A stretch of 64,000 bases of DNA from Bradyrhizobium sp. CIAT3101 (GTDB lineage: Bacteria; Pseudomonadota; Alphaproteobacteria; Rhizobiales; Xanthobacteraceae): contig NZ_CP121634.1 of NCBI RefSeq assembly GCF_029714945.1, positions 3,989,001-4,053,000 of the forward strand. Direction: 5' to 3'. Each line of letters begins with the position of its first letter. The first letter of the stretch is position 1. Shown piece by piece: positions 43,676 to 53,613 of this stretch. Below the pieces are notes generated by a model, which made no database searches, was not told the origin of the DNA, and was given only the letters and a program-made list of their open reading frames with translations. A program made the position numbers and the translations under genes.

Positions 43676-43892
43676 GTAGTTCCAGTAACTTACGGGGAAA
43701 TATGGGGCCGAAATCGACGAGATTCGGATCGGCCCTTTCGACCCGAACATGGGTGGTGAGGCCCTCGCTGTCAAATCGAAGGGTGTTGAAAGCCCGCCAA
43801 ATGGGAAAAGTTTCATATCGAGAAAGTTGCGAAATACCACCTTGGAGTTGTGGCCGGTGTCGGCGTAATGTTTCTGCGGGGCATGGATTCGG

Positions 43893-44141
43893 GTGGGGCT
43901 GGTGGCAAAGCCAGGAAAGAAACGGGCGCGCGCCGCAACGGGCGTGCGGGGAGGCTCGCGCAACGAGGAACCGGGGGAGGGCGGGGTCGATGAGGCCGTG
44001 GGCTTCATCGCCGAGCAGGTGGGCGCATTGCGCAAGCTCGCCGAGCGGCACAAGCTCGACGTGCTGCATTATCTCCTGGGGATGACCAAGCTCGAGGCCG
44101 ACGAGCATTTGCGGCTGCGGAGCAAGCGCAAGCTGTCGTGA
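43893..44141 (+). CDS. Small basic hypothetical protein
   Basis: A possible 82-residue protein divergent from topA. The start is uncertain: GTG codons at 43893 and 43902 are the first choices, and an in-frame TAA lies at 43866. The N-terminus is Arg/Gly-rich; the C-terminal half (DEAVGFIAEQVGALRKLAERHKLDVLHYLLGMTKLEADEHLR) is a confident amphipathic two-helix unit, ending in a basic RSKRKLS. Unknown function; possibly nucleic-acid binding. Confidence 0.6.
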   Translation: MGLVAKPGKKRARAATGVRGGSRNEEPGEGGVDEAVGFIAEQVGALRKLAERHKLDVLHYLLGMTKLEADEHLRLRSKRKLS

Positions 44142-44162
44142 GGGGCTGGTGCTTTTATCAGA

Positions 44163-44295
44163 CCCGTCATCCTGAGGTGCGAGTGGCACGATGCGAAGCA
44201 TCGCGCCGGGAGCCTCGAAGGATGCGCGGCCGAGATGCAGCCAGGCCGTCGCCCTTCGAGGGCCGCTGAAGAAGCGGCCACCTCAGGGTGACGGG
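44163..44295. repeat. Intergenic palindromic element
   Basis: The ends CCCGTCATCCTGAGG (44163-44177) and CCTCAGGGTGACGGG (44281-44295) are inverted repeats with one mismatch. The interior holds further paired blocks around GATGCGAAGCATC and GCCCTTCGAGGGC. It is a repeat of the type found many times in Bradyrhizobium genomes, lying between two converging genes, and can fold as RNA on either strand. Confidence 0.75.
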
Positions 44296-44329
44296 GAGAT
44301 AGTTGAGCGCGCCGCTCTCACGGACGTGG

Positions 44330-44884
44330 TTAGCCGTTGCGCCCAGCCATCTTCGCCAAACGCTGGCCGAGATATTCGGCCGTGCTCAGATCGCTCTGCG
44401 GCAAGGCATCGTCGATCAAATGCGTCGCCAGTCCGAGCTGGCTGCCGAGGCGATTGCGACCGCCCGGATCCTCTCCGCCCGGGACATCCAGCCCGCACCA
44501 GAGCATGCCGTGCTGGGCCGCCAGAATGGAAAAATACGTCAGCGTGTGCAGTTGATCGCCGCTTGGACATGCGCCCGTCGTGAAGCCGCCTGCGATCTTG
44601 TCGGCCCATCGCTGCTCGCTCCATCGATCACTTGAAGCGTCCGCGAAGGCTTTGAACTGCGCCGATGGTCCGCCCATGTAGGTCGGGCTGCCAAACGCGA
44701 CCGCGTCGGCGCGGTCGATCGTCTCCAGCAATCGACCATTCTGGAAGCGGCCCGACACGATGTCGTCGCCGGCGATCCGACACAGCGCGACCTCCGTCAG
44801 CCCGTCCGCGCCGTGCGCCACTGCATGCGCCAGCTTCTCGGTGGTGCCGGAGATGGAGAAGTAGACGACGGCGAGCAGGGGCAT
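44330..44884 (-). CDS. Flavodoxin-like NAD(P)H:quinone/FMN oxidoreductase
   Basis: A 184-residue flavoprotein of the WrbA/flavodoxin-like group. FSISGTTEKLAHAVAHGAD is the phosphate-binding loop for FMN; AVAFGSPTYMGGPSAQFKAFAD and GACPSGDQLHTLTYFSILAAQHGMLWCGLD are the isoalloxazine loops. It probably reduces quinones or nitro compounds by two electrons. The nearest regulator, HxlR at 45444, lies upstream on the same strand about 90 bases away. Confidence 0.85.
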   Translation of the reverse strand: MPLLAVVYFSISGTTEKLAHAVAHGADGLTEVALCRIAGDDIVSGRFQNGRLLETIDRADAVAFGSPTYMGGPSAQFKAFADASSDRWSEQRWADKIAGGFTTGACPSGDQLHTLTYFSILAAQHGMLWCGLDVPGGEDPGGRNRLGSQLGLATHLIDDALPQSDLSTAEYLGQRLAKMAGRNG

Positions 44885-44976
44885 GGTGGCGCCACTTTGG
44901 GTGTCGAGCCATCTTCGACGTCGTCTATGTTTTGTACAAGTCCCTCGGCGTCGTCATTGCGAGCGCTTTGCCTTCA

Positions 44977-45444
44977 TTACGCCGACCGTCGCCGCGGTGC
45001 TGGTCGCGGCTTCAAGGTGATATCGGCCAGGCTGAGCAACCGGCCATCCTCGGCGTGCAGCTCGAGCTTCTTCACCGGACGGCCCTTGGCACGATCAATC
45101 ATGATGGTGTCGATCTCTTCAGGGCTGTCGTCGAACTCCTCGCTCCACTGCCGGAGCGCGACCAGGATCGGGAAGAGGCCGCGTCCCTTCGGCGTCAGCA
45201 CGTACTCTTGATAGGCGCTGCCGTCGGAGGCGGGGGTCATCGCCAGGATGCCGTGGTCGAGCATGGATCGCAGCCGCACCGACAGGATGTTCTTGGCCAT
45301 GCCGAGCTTGCTCTGAAACTCGCCGAAGCGGCGCAGGCCCAGCATCGCTTCGCGGATGATCAGGAGCGTCCACCAGTCGCCGATCACCTCCAGCGACCGC
45401 GCGACCGGGCAGCCGTCGCCCTCAAAACTCGTTCGTTTCACCAT
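44977..45444 (-). CDS. HxlR-family transcription regulator
   Basis: A 155-residue winged-helix regulator. MVKRTSFEGDGCPVARSLEVIGDWWTLLIIREAMLGLRRFGEFQSKLGMAKNILSVRLRSMLDHGIL is the HxlR domain with its characteristic N-terminal Cys. It is divergent from an SDR gene with a large inverted repeat between, which suggests it controls that gene and itself in response to aldehydes or electrophiles. Cys12 may be a redox sensor, as in other HxlR proteins. Confidence 0.88.
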   Translation of the reverse strand: MVKRTSFEGDGCPVARSLEVIGDWWTLLIIREAMLGLRRFGEFQSKLGMAKNILSVRLRSMLDHGILAMTPASDGSAYQEYVLTPKGRGLFPILVALRQWSEEFDDSPEEIDTIMIDRAKGRPVKKLELHAEDGRLLSLADITLKPRPAPRRRSA

Positions 45445-45499
45445 CGTCCTGGTCCTGTCGCGTTCGCCCGATTTCGGCGCCGATCACGCGCTTGTGTGG

Positions 45500-45550
45500 T
45501 TGCATCATAAAACCATTCGGCCTAGATGGCAACATAGTTTCATAATGCAA
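45500..45550. promoter_or_regulatory. Inverted repeat between HxlR and SDR genes (candidate operator)
   Basis: TTGCATCATAAAAC at 45500-45513 and GTTTCATAATGCAA at 45537-45550 match as inverted repeats at 12 of 14 positions, with a 23-base spacer. The right half ends 15 bases before the SDR ATG. The AT-rich run against a GC-rich background supports a promoter-operator region. Confidence 0.65.
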
Positions 45551-45565
45551 CCAATGGAGACGACC

Positions 45566-46339
45566 ATGAGGCTGAAGAACAAGACGGCGCTGATTACCGG
45601 CGGCAACAGCGGCATTGGACTGGCGACGGCAAAGCTGTTCGTGGCCGAGGGCGCCAAGGTCATCATCACCGGGCGCAACAAGGAGACGCTGGAGGCCGCA
45701 GCGAAGGAACTCGGACCGAATGCGATCGCACTCGTCGCCGATGCCACCGACATCGCCGCGACCGAGGCCGCGATCAAGAAGGGCACCGAAAAGTTCGGCA
45801 AGCTCGACATCTTGTTTGCCAATGCGGGCATCCCCGGCGGCACGCCGCTGGGATCGGCGACGCTCGATGTGTTCGAGAAAGTCATCAGCACCAATCTCAC
45901 CGGCGTATTCTTCACCGTGCAGTCGGCGCTGCCTTATCTCAACGACAACGCCTCGATCATCCTCAACGGCTCGGTGATCTCCGTGCTCGGCATTCCCGGC
46001 TATTCGGCTTACGGCGCGGCGAAGGCCGGCGTGCGGGCGATGGCGCGGATCATGGCCTCGGAACTGTCGCCGCGCGGCATCCGCGTGAATGTCGTTGCGC
46101 CCGGTGCGATCCGCACGCCGATCTGGGGCGCTGCGATCGCGACGCCCGAAGCGGAGAAGGCCTTCGAGAAGCGTATCGGGCTGTCGACGCCGCTCGGGCG
46201 AATTGGTGAACCGGATCACATTTCGAAGACGGTGTTGTTCCTCGCCTCCGACGATGCCGGTCACATTCAGGGCCAGGAGATCTTCGTCGATGGCGGCGCG
46301 GTTGCGTCGCCGAGCGGCGCACCGATCTATCGCGGTTGA
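45566..46339 (+). CDS. Short-chain dehydrogenase/reductase
   Basis: NAD(P)-dependent classical SDR of 257 residues. Cofactor site TGGNSGIGLA; NAG in FANAGIPGG; active site Ser in LNGSVIS, with Tyr and Lys in YSAYGAAKAG; C-terminal GEPDHISKTVLFLASDDAGHIQGQEIFVDGG. The ATG at 45566 has GGAGA ahead; upstream ATGs are possible. It is the probable target of the divergent HxlR regulator. The substrate is not deducible. Confidence 0.92.
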   Translation: MRLKNKTALITGGNSGIGLATAKLFVAEGAKVIITGRNKETLEAAAKELGPNAIALVADATDIAATEAAIKKGTEKFGKLDILFANAGIPGGTPLGSATLDVFEKVISTNLTGVFFTVQSALPYLNDNASIILNGSVISVLGIPGYSAYGAAKAGVRAMARIMASELSPRGIRVNVVAPGAIRTPIWGAAIATPEAEKAFEKRIGLSTPLGRIGEPDHISKTVLFLASDDAGHIQGQEIFVDGGAVASPSGAPIYRG

Positions 46340-46511
46340 TCGACGTTTGCGAAAATTGAATCGGTCGGCGCGCGAGACACGGTTGCGTCGGCCGGTTCCC
46401 ACATCTTGCGAGACATGTTTTCTGAAGCTTGCGTGATGCGTTGAACCTTCGCGCAGGTTGCCAAGACCTTCTTACGGGCAGGGTCATAAGACCCATTTAA
46501 GGGAGCCCGTT

Positions 46512-46694
46512 ATGCCAAAAGCAGCACGCATTTATTCTCCGATTTCAGCACCGCGTATTTACACCGAACGTTCAGCAGTTCCCGCCAAGCACTCCGACAC
46601 GTCCGAGTTCATCGGGGTCGCCATCTTCTCCGGCATCGGGCTTTTCATTTCGCTTCTCGCCGTGATCCTGGGCGTGCAGGGCGCCTGGTTTTAG
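46512..46694 (+). CDS. Small single-pass membrane protein
   Basis: A 60-residue protein starting at the ATG at 46512, with GGGAG upstream. The N-terminal half is polar (YSPISAPRIYTERSAVPAKHSDTSEF), followed by one C-terminal helix, IGVAIFSGIGLFISLLAVILGVQGAWF. The shape suits a tail-anchored small inner membrane protein. No known family; it is separate from the flanking regulators. Confidence 0.7.
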   Translation: MPKAARIYSPISAPRIYTERSAVPAKHSDTSEFIGVAIFSGIGLFISLLAVILGVQGAWF

Positions 46695-46751
46695 TCCATT
46701 CGAACTGTCAGCCGCCGCCGGAGTCCGGCAGCGGCTGTCGTCGGCGTTACC

Positions 46752-47360
46752 TTACGCCGCGCGCAAGCTGGTGGCCGCCTGGAGCGCGCCGGCCAGCGCC
46801 TTTTCGCGATGATCGGGACCGACCTGGATTCCGTCTGCGACGATGAATTCAGGATTGATGCCGATGAAGCCGAACACCCCACGCAGATAGGTTTCGAGAT
46901 GCTCGAGCGCGGCCATCGGCGTATCCGCGCCATAGTAGCCGCCGCGTGAGATCGCCAGGATCACGCGCTTGCCGCCGGCAAGGCCCTGCGGTCCGTTCGC
47001 GCCATAGCTGAACGTCTTTCCTGCGACGACGACGGCACGGTCGATCCACGCCTTGAGCTGGCTCGGAATCGTAAAATTGTACATGGGCGCGCCGATCACG
47101 ACGATGTCGGCCGCCAGGAACTCGTCCAGCGCGGCAGCGCCGGCAGCGAGGTCAGGGCCGAGTTCGGCAGGCGCGGGTGCGCCCTGTGCGACGGCCAGGT
47201 GAGGTCCTGAGAGGTGGGCGAGCGGGACCTGGGTCACATCGCGGTAGACCACTTCGAGCGAGGGCGTCGCCTGTCTGAGCCGGTCGACGATGGCGGCGGA
47301 AACCTGCCGGGAGACGGAGTGGGGGCCGAGCACGCTGGAGTCGATATGGAGGAGTTTCAT
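46752..47360 (-). CDS. azoR: FMN-dependent NADH-azoreductase
   Basis: A 202-residue flavodoxin-fold reductase that splits azo dyes and reduces quinones. Hallmarks: [29 protein letters not shown]-binding [29 protein letters not shown] and [31 protein letters not shown]. It is divergent from a second HxlR regulator at 47445. HxlR/azoR pairs are a classic electrophile-defence arrangement (YodB/AzoR type). Confidence 0.95.
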   Translation of the reverse strand: MKLLHIDSSVLGPHSVSRQVSAAIVDRLRQATPSLEVVYRDVTQVPLAHLSGPHLAVAQGAPAPAELGPDLAAGAAALDEFLAADIVVIGAPMYNFTIPSQLKAWIDRAVVVAGKTFSYGANGPQGLAGGKRVILAISRGGYYGADTPMAALEHLETYLRGVFGFIGINPEFIVADGIQVGPDHREKALAGALQAATSLRAA

Positions 47361-47444
47361 TTGGGGTCACCCATGGTATAGATTTGTAACCCGCACTACA
47401 TGAGTGACTATCAAAACCCCCGCAAGAACGCACTTTTTTGAGCC

Positions 47445-47855
47445 ATGGGCACATCTTTGAGACCTGCACACACCGATTTTCCTGCCCCACGGGTGCCGAA
47501 CCCCGACCATTCCGACTGTCGCGGCGTGGCCTCGGTGCTGTCGCGTGTCGGCGACAAATGGAGCGTGTTCGTCATCATGAACTTGAGCGACGGACCGAAG
47601 CGCTTCAATGAGCTGAAGCGGATGATCAACGGCATCTCGCAGCGGATGCTGACCCTGACGCTGCGCGGGCTGGAGCGCGACGGCCTCGTCACGCGCACGA
47701 TTTTCCCGACCATTCCCCCGCGCGTCGATTACGAGCTGACCGATCTCGGCCGTGGACTCCAGGAGCCGGTGAAGGCGCTGGGCGAGTGGGCGATGGGCCA
47801 TCTGATGCAAATTGAGGCCGCACGCACGCGCTTCGACGAGCGCAACGGCGGTTAG
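47445..47855 (+). CDS. HxlR-family regulator paired with azoR
   Basis: A 136-residue winged-helix regulator. The HxlR domain begins at [66 protein letters not shown]. The cysteine in SDCRGV is at the place used for thiol sensing in YodB-type proteins. It is divergent from azoR, which is the expected target. Its TAG stop overlaps the dprA stop on the other strand by four bases. Confidence 0.9.
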   Translation: MGTSLRPAHTDFPAPRVPNPDHSDCRGVASVLSRVGDKWSVFVIMNLSDGPKRFNELKRMINGISQRMLTLTLRGLERDGLVTRTIFPTIPPRVDYELTDLGRGLQEPVKALGEWAMGHLMQIEAARTRFDERNGG

Positions 47856-48994
47856 AGCAACGAGACGAGTCCGCCGCCGTGGCGCTCGAGCCGGCCGGCG
47901 AGCTCGAGCTCCAGCAGCACCGTGCGCACGATCGCGGGCGAGGCGCCGGACATCCGCACGAGATCGTCGATCGAGATCGGCGTGGGACCGAGCAGGCTCG
48001 TGATCTGGTCGCGGTCGTGCCCTTGCGGATCGTTCTCGAACGGCTCGCTGTCGGGCTCGCTCGCAGGACTCATCAGCGGCCGCTCCATGATCGGCTGGAC
48101 CGCGTTGATGATGTCGGAGGCTTCGGTGACGAGGGTCGCGCCCTGCTTGATCAGATCATTGGTGCCGGCGGCGCGCGGATCGAGCGGCGAGCCCGGGACG
48201 GCGAACACTTCGCGGCCCTGTTCGGCGGCCATGCGTGCGGTGATCAGCGAACCTGAACGATGCGCGGCCTCCACCACGACCACGCCGAGCGAGGCGCCCG
48301 AGATCAGCCGGTTGCGGCGGGGAAAGTCGCGGGCGCGCGGGTCGTGGCCGAGCGGCATTTCGGAGATCGCCGCGCCCTGGTGATCGAGGATCGCGGTGAG
48401 CAGATCGCCATGTTCGGGCGGATAGATGCAATCATGTCCGCCGGCGAGCACCGCGATCGTGCCGCTGTCGACGCTGGCGCGATGCGCGGCCTGATCGACG
48501 CCGCGGGCAAGTCCGGAGATGATGATGAAGCCGGCCTCGCCGAGCTCGCGCGCGAGCTGGCCGGCGAATTTCAAGCCGGCGCCGGAGGCATTGCGCGAGC
48601 CGACGATGGCGATCATCGGGCGCATCAGCGTTGCGTTGTCACCGCGCACGGCGAGCAGCGGCGGCGCATCGTCGAGTGTCGCGAGCCGCGTCGGATAGCC
48701 GTCCTCGCCGGGCGCGAGCCAGGCGATGCCGAACTTGCGGCTCGCAGCGAGCTCGGTGCTTGCTTCGTCCACACTGCAGATGCGCCCGGATCGCGACGCA
48801 CCGCCGCGGCGCGCCAGATCCGGCAGCCGCTCAAGCGCGGCGCGGACGTTGCCGAAGTGATCGACCAGCGAACGGAAGGTGCGCGGCCCGACATTGTCGG
48901 AGCGGATCAGCCGCAGGTGGTCGATCCGTTCAGCCTCGGTCAGCTCCACGCTTTGGTTGATGGCGTCCACGGCGTCTCCTTGTGGCGGCAGCAT
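47852..48994 (-). CDS. dprA: DNA processing protein DprA
   Basis: RecA-loading factor of 380 residues that takes single-stranded DNA in natural transformation and recombination. The start is at 48994; a longer frame adds eight residues. Domains: N-terminal SAM-like ([29 protein letters not shown]), Rossmann-like core ([75 protein letters not shown]) and a C-terminal winged helix ([42 protein letters not shown]). In most alphaproteobacteria it is directly followed by topA; here the HxlR/azoR and HxlR/SDR cassettes separate them. Confidence 0.96.
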   Translation of the reverse strand: MLPPQGDAVDAINQSVELTEAERIDHLRLIRSDNVGPRTFRSLVDHFGNVRAALERLPDLARRGGASRSGRICSVDEASTELAASRKFGIAWLAPGEDGYPTRLATLDDAPPLLAVRGDNATLMRPMIAIVGSRNASGAGLKFAGQLARELGEAGFIIISGLARGVDQAAHRASVDSGTIAVLAGGHDCIYPPEHGDLLTAILDHQGAAISEMPLGHDPRARDFPRRNRLISGASLGVVVVEAAHRSGSLITARMAAEQGREVFAVPGSPLDPRAAGTNDLIKQGATLVTEASDIINAVQPIMERPLMSPASEPDSEPFENDPQGHDRDQITSLLGPTPISIDDLVRMSGASPAIVRTVLLELELAGRLERHGGGLVSLL

Positions 48995-49084
48995 GGAACA
49001 ACCTGAGGGCGTGGGCAACAGCAGCGTGCGCTTGCACGGCCTCGTCGCGATGCTAAAAGCGGTCCCAATAAGAAGGATTTTGCC

Positions 49085-50329
49085 ATGATCTCACTTGCCG
49101 ACCTCCAGCGCCGCATCGCGAGCGGCGAGCTTTCGCCGGATGACGCGGTCGCCCAGTCGCACGCGGCGATCGAGGCACGCGAGAAGGACGTCCGTGCCTT
49201 CGTCCGTCACGACAAGTCGGCGAAAGCCCAGGCCACCGGCCCGTTGCGGGGCATCGCGGTCGGCATCAAGGACATCATCGACACGGCCAATATGCCGACC
49301 GAGATGGGCTCGGAGATCTATCGCGGCTGGCAGCCGCGCGCGGACGCGCCGGTCGTGATGATGCTGAAGCGGGCAGGCGCCACCATCATCGGCAAGACCA
49401 CGACGACGGCGTTCGCCTCGCGCGATCCGACGCCGACGCTCAATCCGCACAATCTGGGCCATACGCCGGGCGGCTCGTCCTCGGGCTCGGCGGCAGCCGT
49501 CGGCGCCGGCATGATCCCGCTGGCGCTCGGCACCCAGACCGGCGGCTCGGTGATCCGGCCCGCCGCCTATTGCGGCGCTGCTGCGATCAAGCCGTCGTTC
49601 CGGATGCTGCCGACCATCGGCGTGAAATGCTATTCGTGGGCGCTCGACACGGTCGGTCTGTTCGGATCGCGTGCGGAGGATCTCGCGCGCGGACTTTTGG
49701 GGATCACCGGGCGGACCGAATTCGACGGCATTGCGCCCGCGAAGGCGCCGCGCATCGGCGTGGTCCGGCAGGAGTTTGCCGAGGCCGTCGAGCCGGCGGC
49801 GGAAGAGGGGTTGCTGGCGGCGATCAAGGCGGCCGAGAAGGCCGGCGCCAGCGTCCGGACGATCGATCTGCCGGAGTCGGTGAAGGAGGCCTGGCGCATC
49901 CATCCGATCATCCAGGATTTTGAGGCACATCGCGCGCTCGCCTGGGAGTTTGACCAGCATCACGACGAGATCGCACCGATGCTGCGCGAAAGCCTCGATG
50001 CGACCGTCGGATTGACGTCGAAGGAATACGACGACGCGCGCCGGATCGCCCGCCGCGGCCGTCGCGAGCTCGGCGAGCTGTTCGAAGGTTTCGACGTGCT
50101 GCTGACCTATTCGGCGCCGGGCGTAGCGCCGGCCAAGGAGCTCGCCTCGACCGGCTCGCCCCGCTACAACCGGCTGTGGACGCTGATGGGCAATCCCTGC
50201 GTCAACGTGCCGGTGATGAAGGTCGGTGGCCTGCCCATCGGCGTGCAGGTGATCGCGCGCTTCGGCAACGATCCCGTCGCGTTGGCGGCGGCGTGGTTCT
50301 TGGAGAACGCGCTGGCGAAATCAGGCTAG
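49085..50329 (+). CDS. Amidase (amidase signature family)
   Basis: A 414-residue hydrolase with the Ser-cisSer-Lys triad: Lys62 ([24 protein letters not shown]), and the Ser pair in the [36 protein letters not shown] motif. It is shorter than GatA and lacks tRNA-dependent features, so it is a small-molecule amidase. It is inserted between dprA and plsY on the opposite strand. The substrate is unknown. Confidence 0.92.
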   Translation: MISLADLQRRIASGELSPDDAVAQSHAAIEAREKDVRAFVRHDKSAKAQATGPLRGIAVGIKDIIDTANMPTEMGSEIYRGWQPRADAPVVMMLKRAGATIIGKTTTTAFASRDPTPTLNPHNLGHTPGGSSSGSAAAVGAGMIPLALGTQTGGSVIRPAAYCGAAAIKPSFRMLPTIGVKCYSWALDTVGLFGSRAEDLARGLLGITGRTEFDGIAPAKAPRIGVVRQEFAEAVEPAAEEGLLAAIKAAEKAGASVRTIDLPESVKEAWRIHPIIQDFEAHRALAWEFDQHHDEIAPMLRESLDATVGLTSKEYDDARRIARRGRRELGELFEGFDVLLTYSAPGVAPAKELASTGSPRYNRLWTLMGNPCVNVPVMKVGGLPIGVQVIARFGNDPVALAAAWFLENALAKSG

Positions 50330-51502
50330 CACCGGCTCGGCGGCGCGTGCGCGCGCCGGCTGCGAGACGCCGGCGCCTTGCCCGAGCCAGCGCTCGGCAG
50401 CCTCGCGGCCGCTCCGGTGCAGCAGGCGAATGAAGCCGCGGCCGAGATCGGTCGATGAGCGCTGTGCAAGGCCCTCGATCGAGTCTTCCGCGGCGATCGT
50501 CGAGAGCCTCAGCGCGGGGGCTGCGTGCGACTGCGCCCATGCGATCGCCGCGATCTCGGCTTTGAGCGCGGCGTTGGACGCGATCTGGTCGAGGCGGCGA
50601 TCGATCGCAGCGAGCGTGATCGGTACGTAGCTGTCGCGCGCGGGCGTGACCTGGACGAGCAGCAGGTCGGCGGTCGTCGATTGCTGCGCCAGTGCTATCA
50701 GCGGCGGATTGCCGCCAAGGCCGCCATCCCAATAGGCTTCACCGTCGATCTCGACGGCGCAGTGAACCAGCGGCGGGCAGGTCGAGGCGAGAGCGACGTC
50801 GGCAGTGATCGCGTCATTGCCGAAAATCTGCTGCTGGCCGTCGCGGATCCGCGTCGCCGCGATCAGGAGCCTTGGGCATTTGGCATCACGCAAGCCCGCG
50901 AAATTGATGTCGCGCGACAGCGCCTGCCGCAGCGGATCGAGATCGAACGGATCGAACTGGCCGGAGCGCAGCGTCGGCCCGAACGCGACCGAGCTCCCCG
51001 CCGGCGAGAAACCGCCGATCAGCATCAGCGAGCGGAACGAGGCCTCATGCATCAGCCGGAGCCAGAACCGGTTCAGCCGCGCGCGTGCCGCTTCGCGGCC
51101 GCCTTCGGCAAGACCGCCCGCGAGCAGCAGCGCGTTGATGGCGCCGGCGCTGGCGCCGCTGATCGTGTCGAATTCAATGGACGGCTCTTCCAGGAACCGC
51201 TCCAGCACGCCCCAGGTGAAGGCGGCAAAAGTCCCGCCGCCCTGAAGCGCCAGTGACAGTCGTGGCGGCGGCCATTGATCGGCGTGCAGCTGAGCAGGCG
51301 CAGCACGCGCGGGGGCGGTGACGATCTCGACCGGGACAGGAGCCTGCGAGACGGGCGCGGGTGGTGTCGAAACGGCGATAGGTTTTGGTGCGGGCGGCGG
51401 CACGGGCGCATCGGACCAGATGTTGGTCGAAGAGAGCAGCCGGCTTGCCGCAGTGCCCTGCGAGCCGCCGTCGTCATGCGTGCCGTCAATCTTCTCGCTC
51501 AT
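50321..51502 (-). CDS. Patatin-like phospholipase
   Basis: A serine lipase of about 393 residues. The start is set at 51502 (MSEKIDG); a longer frame is unsupported. After a Pro/Ala-rich N-terminus (about 75 residues) come the oxyanion hole LQGGGTFAAFTWG, nucleophile elbow SGASAGAINAL and catalytic Asp in YWDGGLGGNPPL. It lacks a signal peptide, so it probably acts on membrane lipids from the inside, such as in lipid remodelling or PHB granule turnover. The last nine bases overlap the convergent amidase gene. Confidence 0.92.
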   Translation of the reverse strand: MSEKIDGTHDDGGSQGTAASRLLSSTNIWSDAPVPPPAPKPIAVSTPPAPVSQAPVPVEIVTAPARAAPAQLHADQWPPPRLSLALQGGGTFAAFTWGVLERFLEEPSIEFDTISGASAGAINALLLAGGLAEGGREAARARLNRFWLRLMHEASFRSLMLIGGFSPAGSSVAFGPTLRSGQFDPFDLDPLRQALSRDINFAGLRDAKCPRLLIAATRIRDGQQQIFGNDAITADVALASTCPPLVHCAVEIDGEAYWDGGLGGNPPLIALAQQSTTADLLLVQVTPARDSYVPITLAAIDRRLDQIASNAALKAEIAAIAWAQSHAAPALRLSTIAAEDSIEGLAQRSSTDLGRGFIRLLHRSGREAAERWLGQGAGVSQPARARAAEPVLA

Positions 51503-51652
51503 TCTGAGCAACCGCGTAACGCCATCTCCGCTGTCAGGATGACAGGCATGGAACCCGTTCGCCACTATCGCCGGCGAGCCGGCGACGAGTTGCGAACAGG
51601 ATTTGGCATATAATGCGGAGGCCTTGCGGCGGTATCCGTACTTTTTCCGGAA

Positions 51653-52249
51653 TTACGCCTTCTCGCCGATCCGGCCTTCTTTTCCCGATTGCAATCGCTT
51701 GATGTTCTCGCGATGCATGTAGAACAGCAGCATGGTCAGCACCGCGCCGAGCGCTGCGAGCGCGAGCTGGCCGAACCACCACAGGAACAGCGGCGTGATG
51801 AAGGCCGCCACCAGCGCCGAGAGCGAGGAATAGCGGGTGGTGAAGGCGGTCGCGAGCCAGATCAGGCAGAACACCACCGCGCCGGGCCAGAACAGGCCGA
51901 GCATGATGCCGATATAGACGGCAACGCCTTTGCCGCCCTTGAACTTGAGCCAGACCGGGAAGAGGTGGCCGAGGAAGGCGCCGAGGCCGGCCAGCATCGC
52001 GGCGTTGGGGCCGCCGATGTAGCCTGCGATCACCACGGCTACGGTGCCCTTGAGCGCGTCGAGCAGCAGGGTGGCGGCGGCGAGGCCCTTGCGGCCGGTG
52101 CGCAGCACGTTGGTGGCGCCGATATTGCCGGAGCCGATCGAGCGCAGATCCTGGGTGCCGGCGAGCCTGGTCAGCACCAGCCCGAACGGTACAGAGCCGA
52201 GCAGATAGCCGATGACGAAGGCCACCGGCAGGAATGCATCAAGCGCCAT
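51653..52249 (-). CDS. plsY: Acyl-phosphate glycerol-3-phosphate acyltransferase PlsY
   Basis: Integral membrane enzyme of 198 residues that makes lysophosphatidic acid from acyl phosphate and glycerol-3-phosphate. The five-helix form shows [56 protein letters not shown] and [11 protein letters not shown]. The start at 52249 follows GGAGA; an upstream GTG or ATG would add 12 polar residues. It lies in the conserved pyrC-plsY-dprA order. Confidence 0.95.
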   Translation of the reverse strand: MALDAFLPVAFVIGYLLGSVPFGLVLTRLAGTQDLRSIGSGNIGATNVLRTGRKGLAAATLLLDALKGTVAVVIAGYIGGPNAAMLAGLGAFLGHLFPVWLKFKGGKGVAVYIGIMLGLFWPGAVVFCLIWLATAFTTRYSSLSALVAAFITPLFLWWFGQLALAALGAVLTMLLFYMHRENIKRLQSGKEGRIGEKA

Positions 52250-52302
52250 GGCGGTGTCTCCATGGCTGACATAGCCAGCGCCCATGTCTGTCCCTCCGCA
52301 CG

Positions 52303-53613
52303 TCAGACATGCTCGAAAACCGTTCGCCCGCCGACGATGGTCCTGATAGCGCGGCCTGTAAAGCGGGCTTCGTCGAACGGGGTGTTCTTGCAGGGCGATT
52401 TGAGGTCGGCGGGATCGACCACCCAGGGCACGTCGGGGTCGATCACGATGACGTCGGCCGGTGCGCCGGTGCGCAGGGTTCCGCCGGGCAGGCCAAGCAG
52501 TTCGGCCGGCCGGGTCGACATCGCCCGGATCAGCGTCTTGAGGTCGATCTCGTCATTGTGGACCAGCCGCAGGCCCGCCGGCAGCATGGTCTCCAGACCG
52601 ATCGCGCCGGGGGCTGCTTCCGCGAACGGCAGGCGCTTGACCTCGACGTCCTGCGGATTGTGGTCGGACATGATGACGTCGACGAGGCCGGAGGCCACCG
52701 CCTCCACCAGCGCGCGACGATCGTCCTCGGTGCGCAGCGGCGGCGACACCTTCAGGAAGGACCGGTAGGGGCCGATGTCGTTCTCGTTCAGCGCCAGATG
52801 ATTGATCGAGACCGAGGCGCTGACGGCAAGGCCGGCGTCGCGGGCGCGCTTCAGGATCTCGAGCGACTCGATGCAGGACAGCGCCGCGGCGTGATAACGG
52901 CCGCCGGTCAGCGCGACCAGACGCATGTCGCGTTCGAGGATCACGGCCTCGGCGGCCTTCGGGATGCCCATCAGGCCGAGGCGCGAGGCGAACTCGCCCT
53001 CGTTCATCACGCCTTCGCCCACGAGATCGGGGTCCTCGGTGTGATGCACGATCAGCGCGTCGAAATCGCGCGCGTAGGTCAGCGCACGCCGCATCACCTG
53101 CGAATTGGTGACGCTGCGGTCGCCGTCGCTGAAGGCGACGGCGCCGGCGGCCTTGAGCAGGCCGAACTCGGTCATCTCCTCGCCGCGCATGCCCTTGGTG
53201 AGCGCCGCCATCGGCTGGATGTTGACGATCGCGGTGTCGCGCGCGCGGCGCATCACGAAATCGACGGTGGCGGAGTTGTCGATGACGGGCGAGGTGTCGG
53301 GCTGGCAGATGATGGTGGTGATGCCACCGGTCGCGGCCGCCTGGCTCGCGGAGGCAAAGGTCTCGCGATGGCTGAAGCCGGGCTCGCCGACGAAGGCGCG
53401 CATGTCGATCAGGCCGGGGGCCACGATCTTGCCGGAGCAGTTGACGACGTCGGTGCCCTCGGGGACGCCGGCCGCGCCAATGCCGCGGCGGGTCTCGCGG
53501 ATGATGCCGTCGGCAATCAGGACGTCGCCGGTTCCGTCGAAATCGCGGGAGGGATCGACGACGCGGGCGTTGGCGAGCAGGATCGGGCGGCGGTCGGTCA
53601 GCATGGGCATCAC
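52303..53613 (-). CDS. pyrC: Dihydroorotase homologue, probably non-catalytic partner of PyrB
   Basis: A 436-residue amidohydrolase-fold protein. At the place where active type I enzymes have the HxH metal motif (DxHxHxREPG), this protein reads [16 protein letters not shown], so both histidines are lost. Later elements [30 protein letters not shown] and [13 protein letters not shown] remain. In pseudomonads and rhizobia such PyrC-prime chains stabilise aspartate carbamoyltransferase without making dihydroorotate. The pyrB stop overlaps the start by four bases, which fits a complex of the two. A separate active dihydroorotase would be needed elsewhere in the genome. Confidence 0.9.
   Translation of the reverse strand: MMPMLTDRRPILLANARVVDPSRDFDGTGDVLIADGIIRETRRGIGAAGVPEGTDVVNCSGKIVAPGLIDMRAFVGEPGFSHRETFASASQAAATGGITTIICQPDTSPVIDNSATVDFVMRRARDTAIVNIQPMAALTKGMRGEEMTEFGLLKAAGAVAFSDGDRSVTNSQVMRRALTYARDFDALIVHHTEDPDLVGEGVMNEGEFASRLGLMGIPKAAEAVILERDMRLVALTGGRYHAAALSCIESLEILKRARDAGLAVSASVSINHLALNENDIGPYRSFLKVSPPLRTEDDRRALVEAVASGLVDVIMSDHNPQDVEVKRLPFAEAAPGAIGLETMLPAGLRLVHNDEIDLKTLIRAMSTRPAELLGLPGGTLRTGAPADVIVIDPDVPWVVDPADLKSPCKNTPFDEARFTGRAIRTIVGGRTVFEHV

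Noticed and set aside
43676..44053. Upstream extension of TopA by 126 residues
   Set aside because: The extra part has no similarity to TopA, and MNIVIVESPAKAK at 43675 is the standard N-terminus.
47394..47406. CACT-N5-AGTG dyad between azoR and its HxlR regulator
   Set aside because: Arms of four bases are too short to be told from chance; no longer symmetric site was found in the gap.
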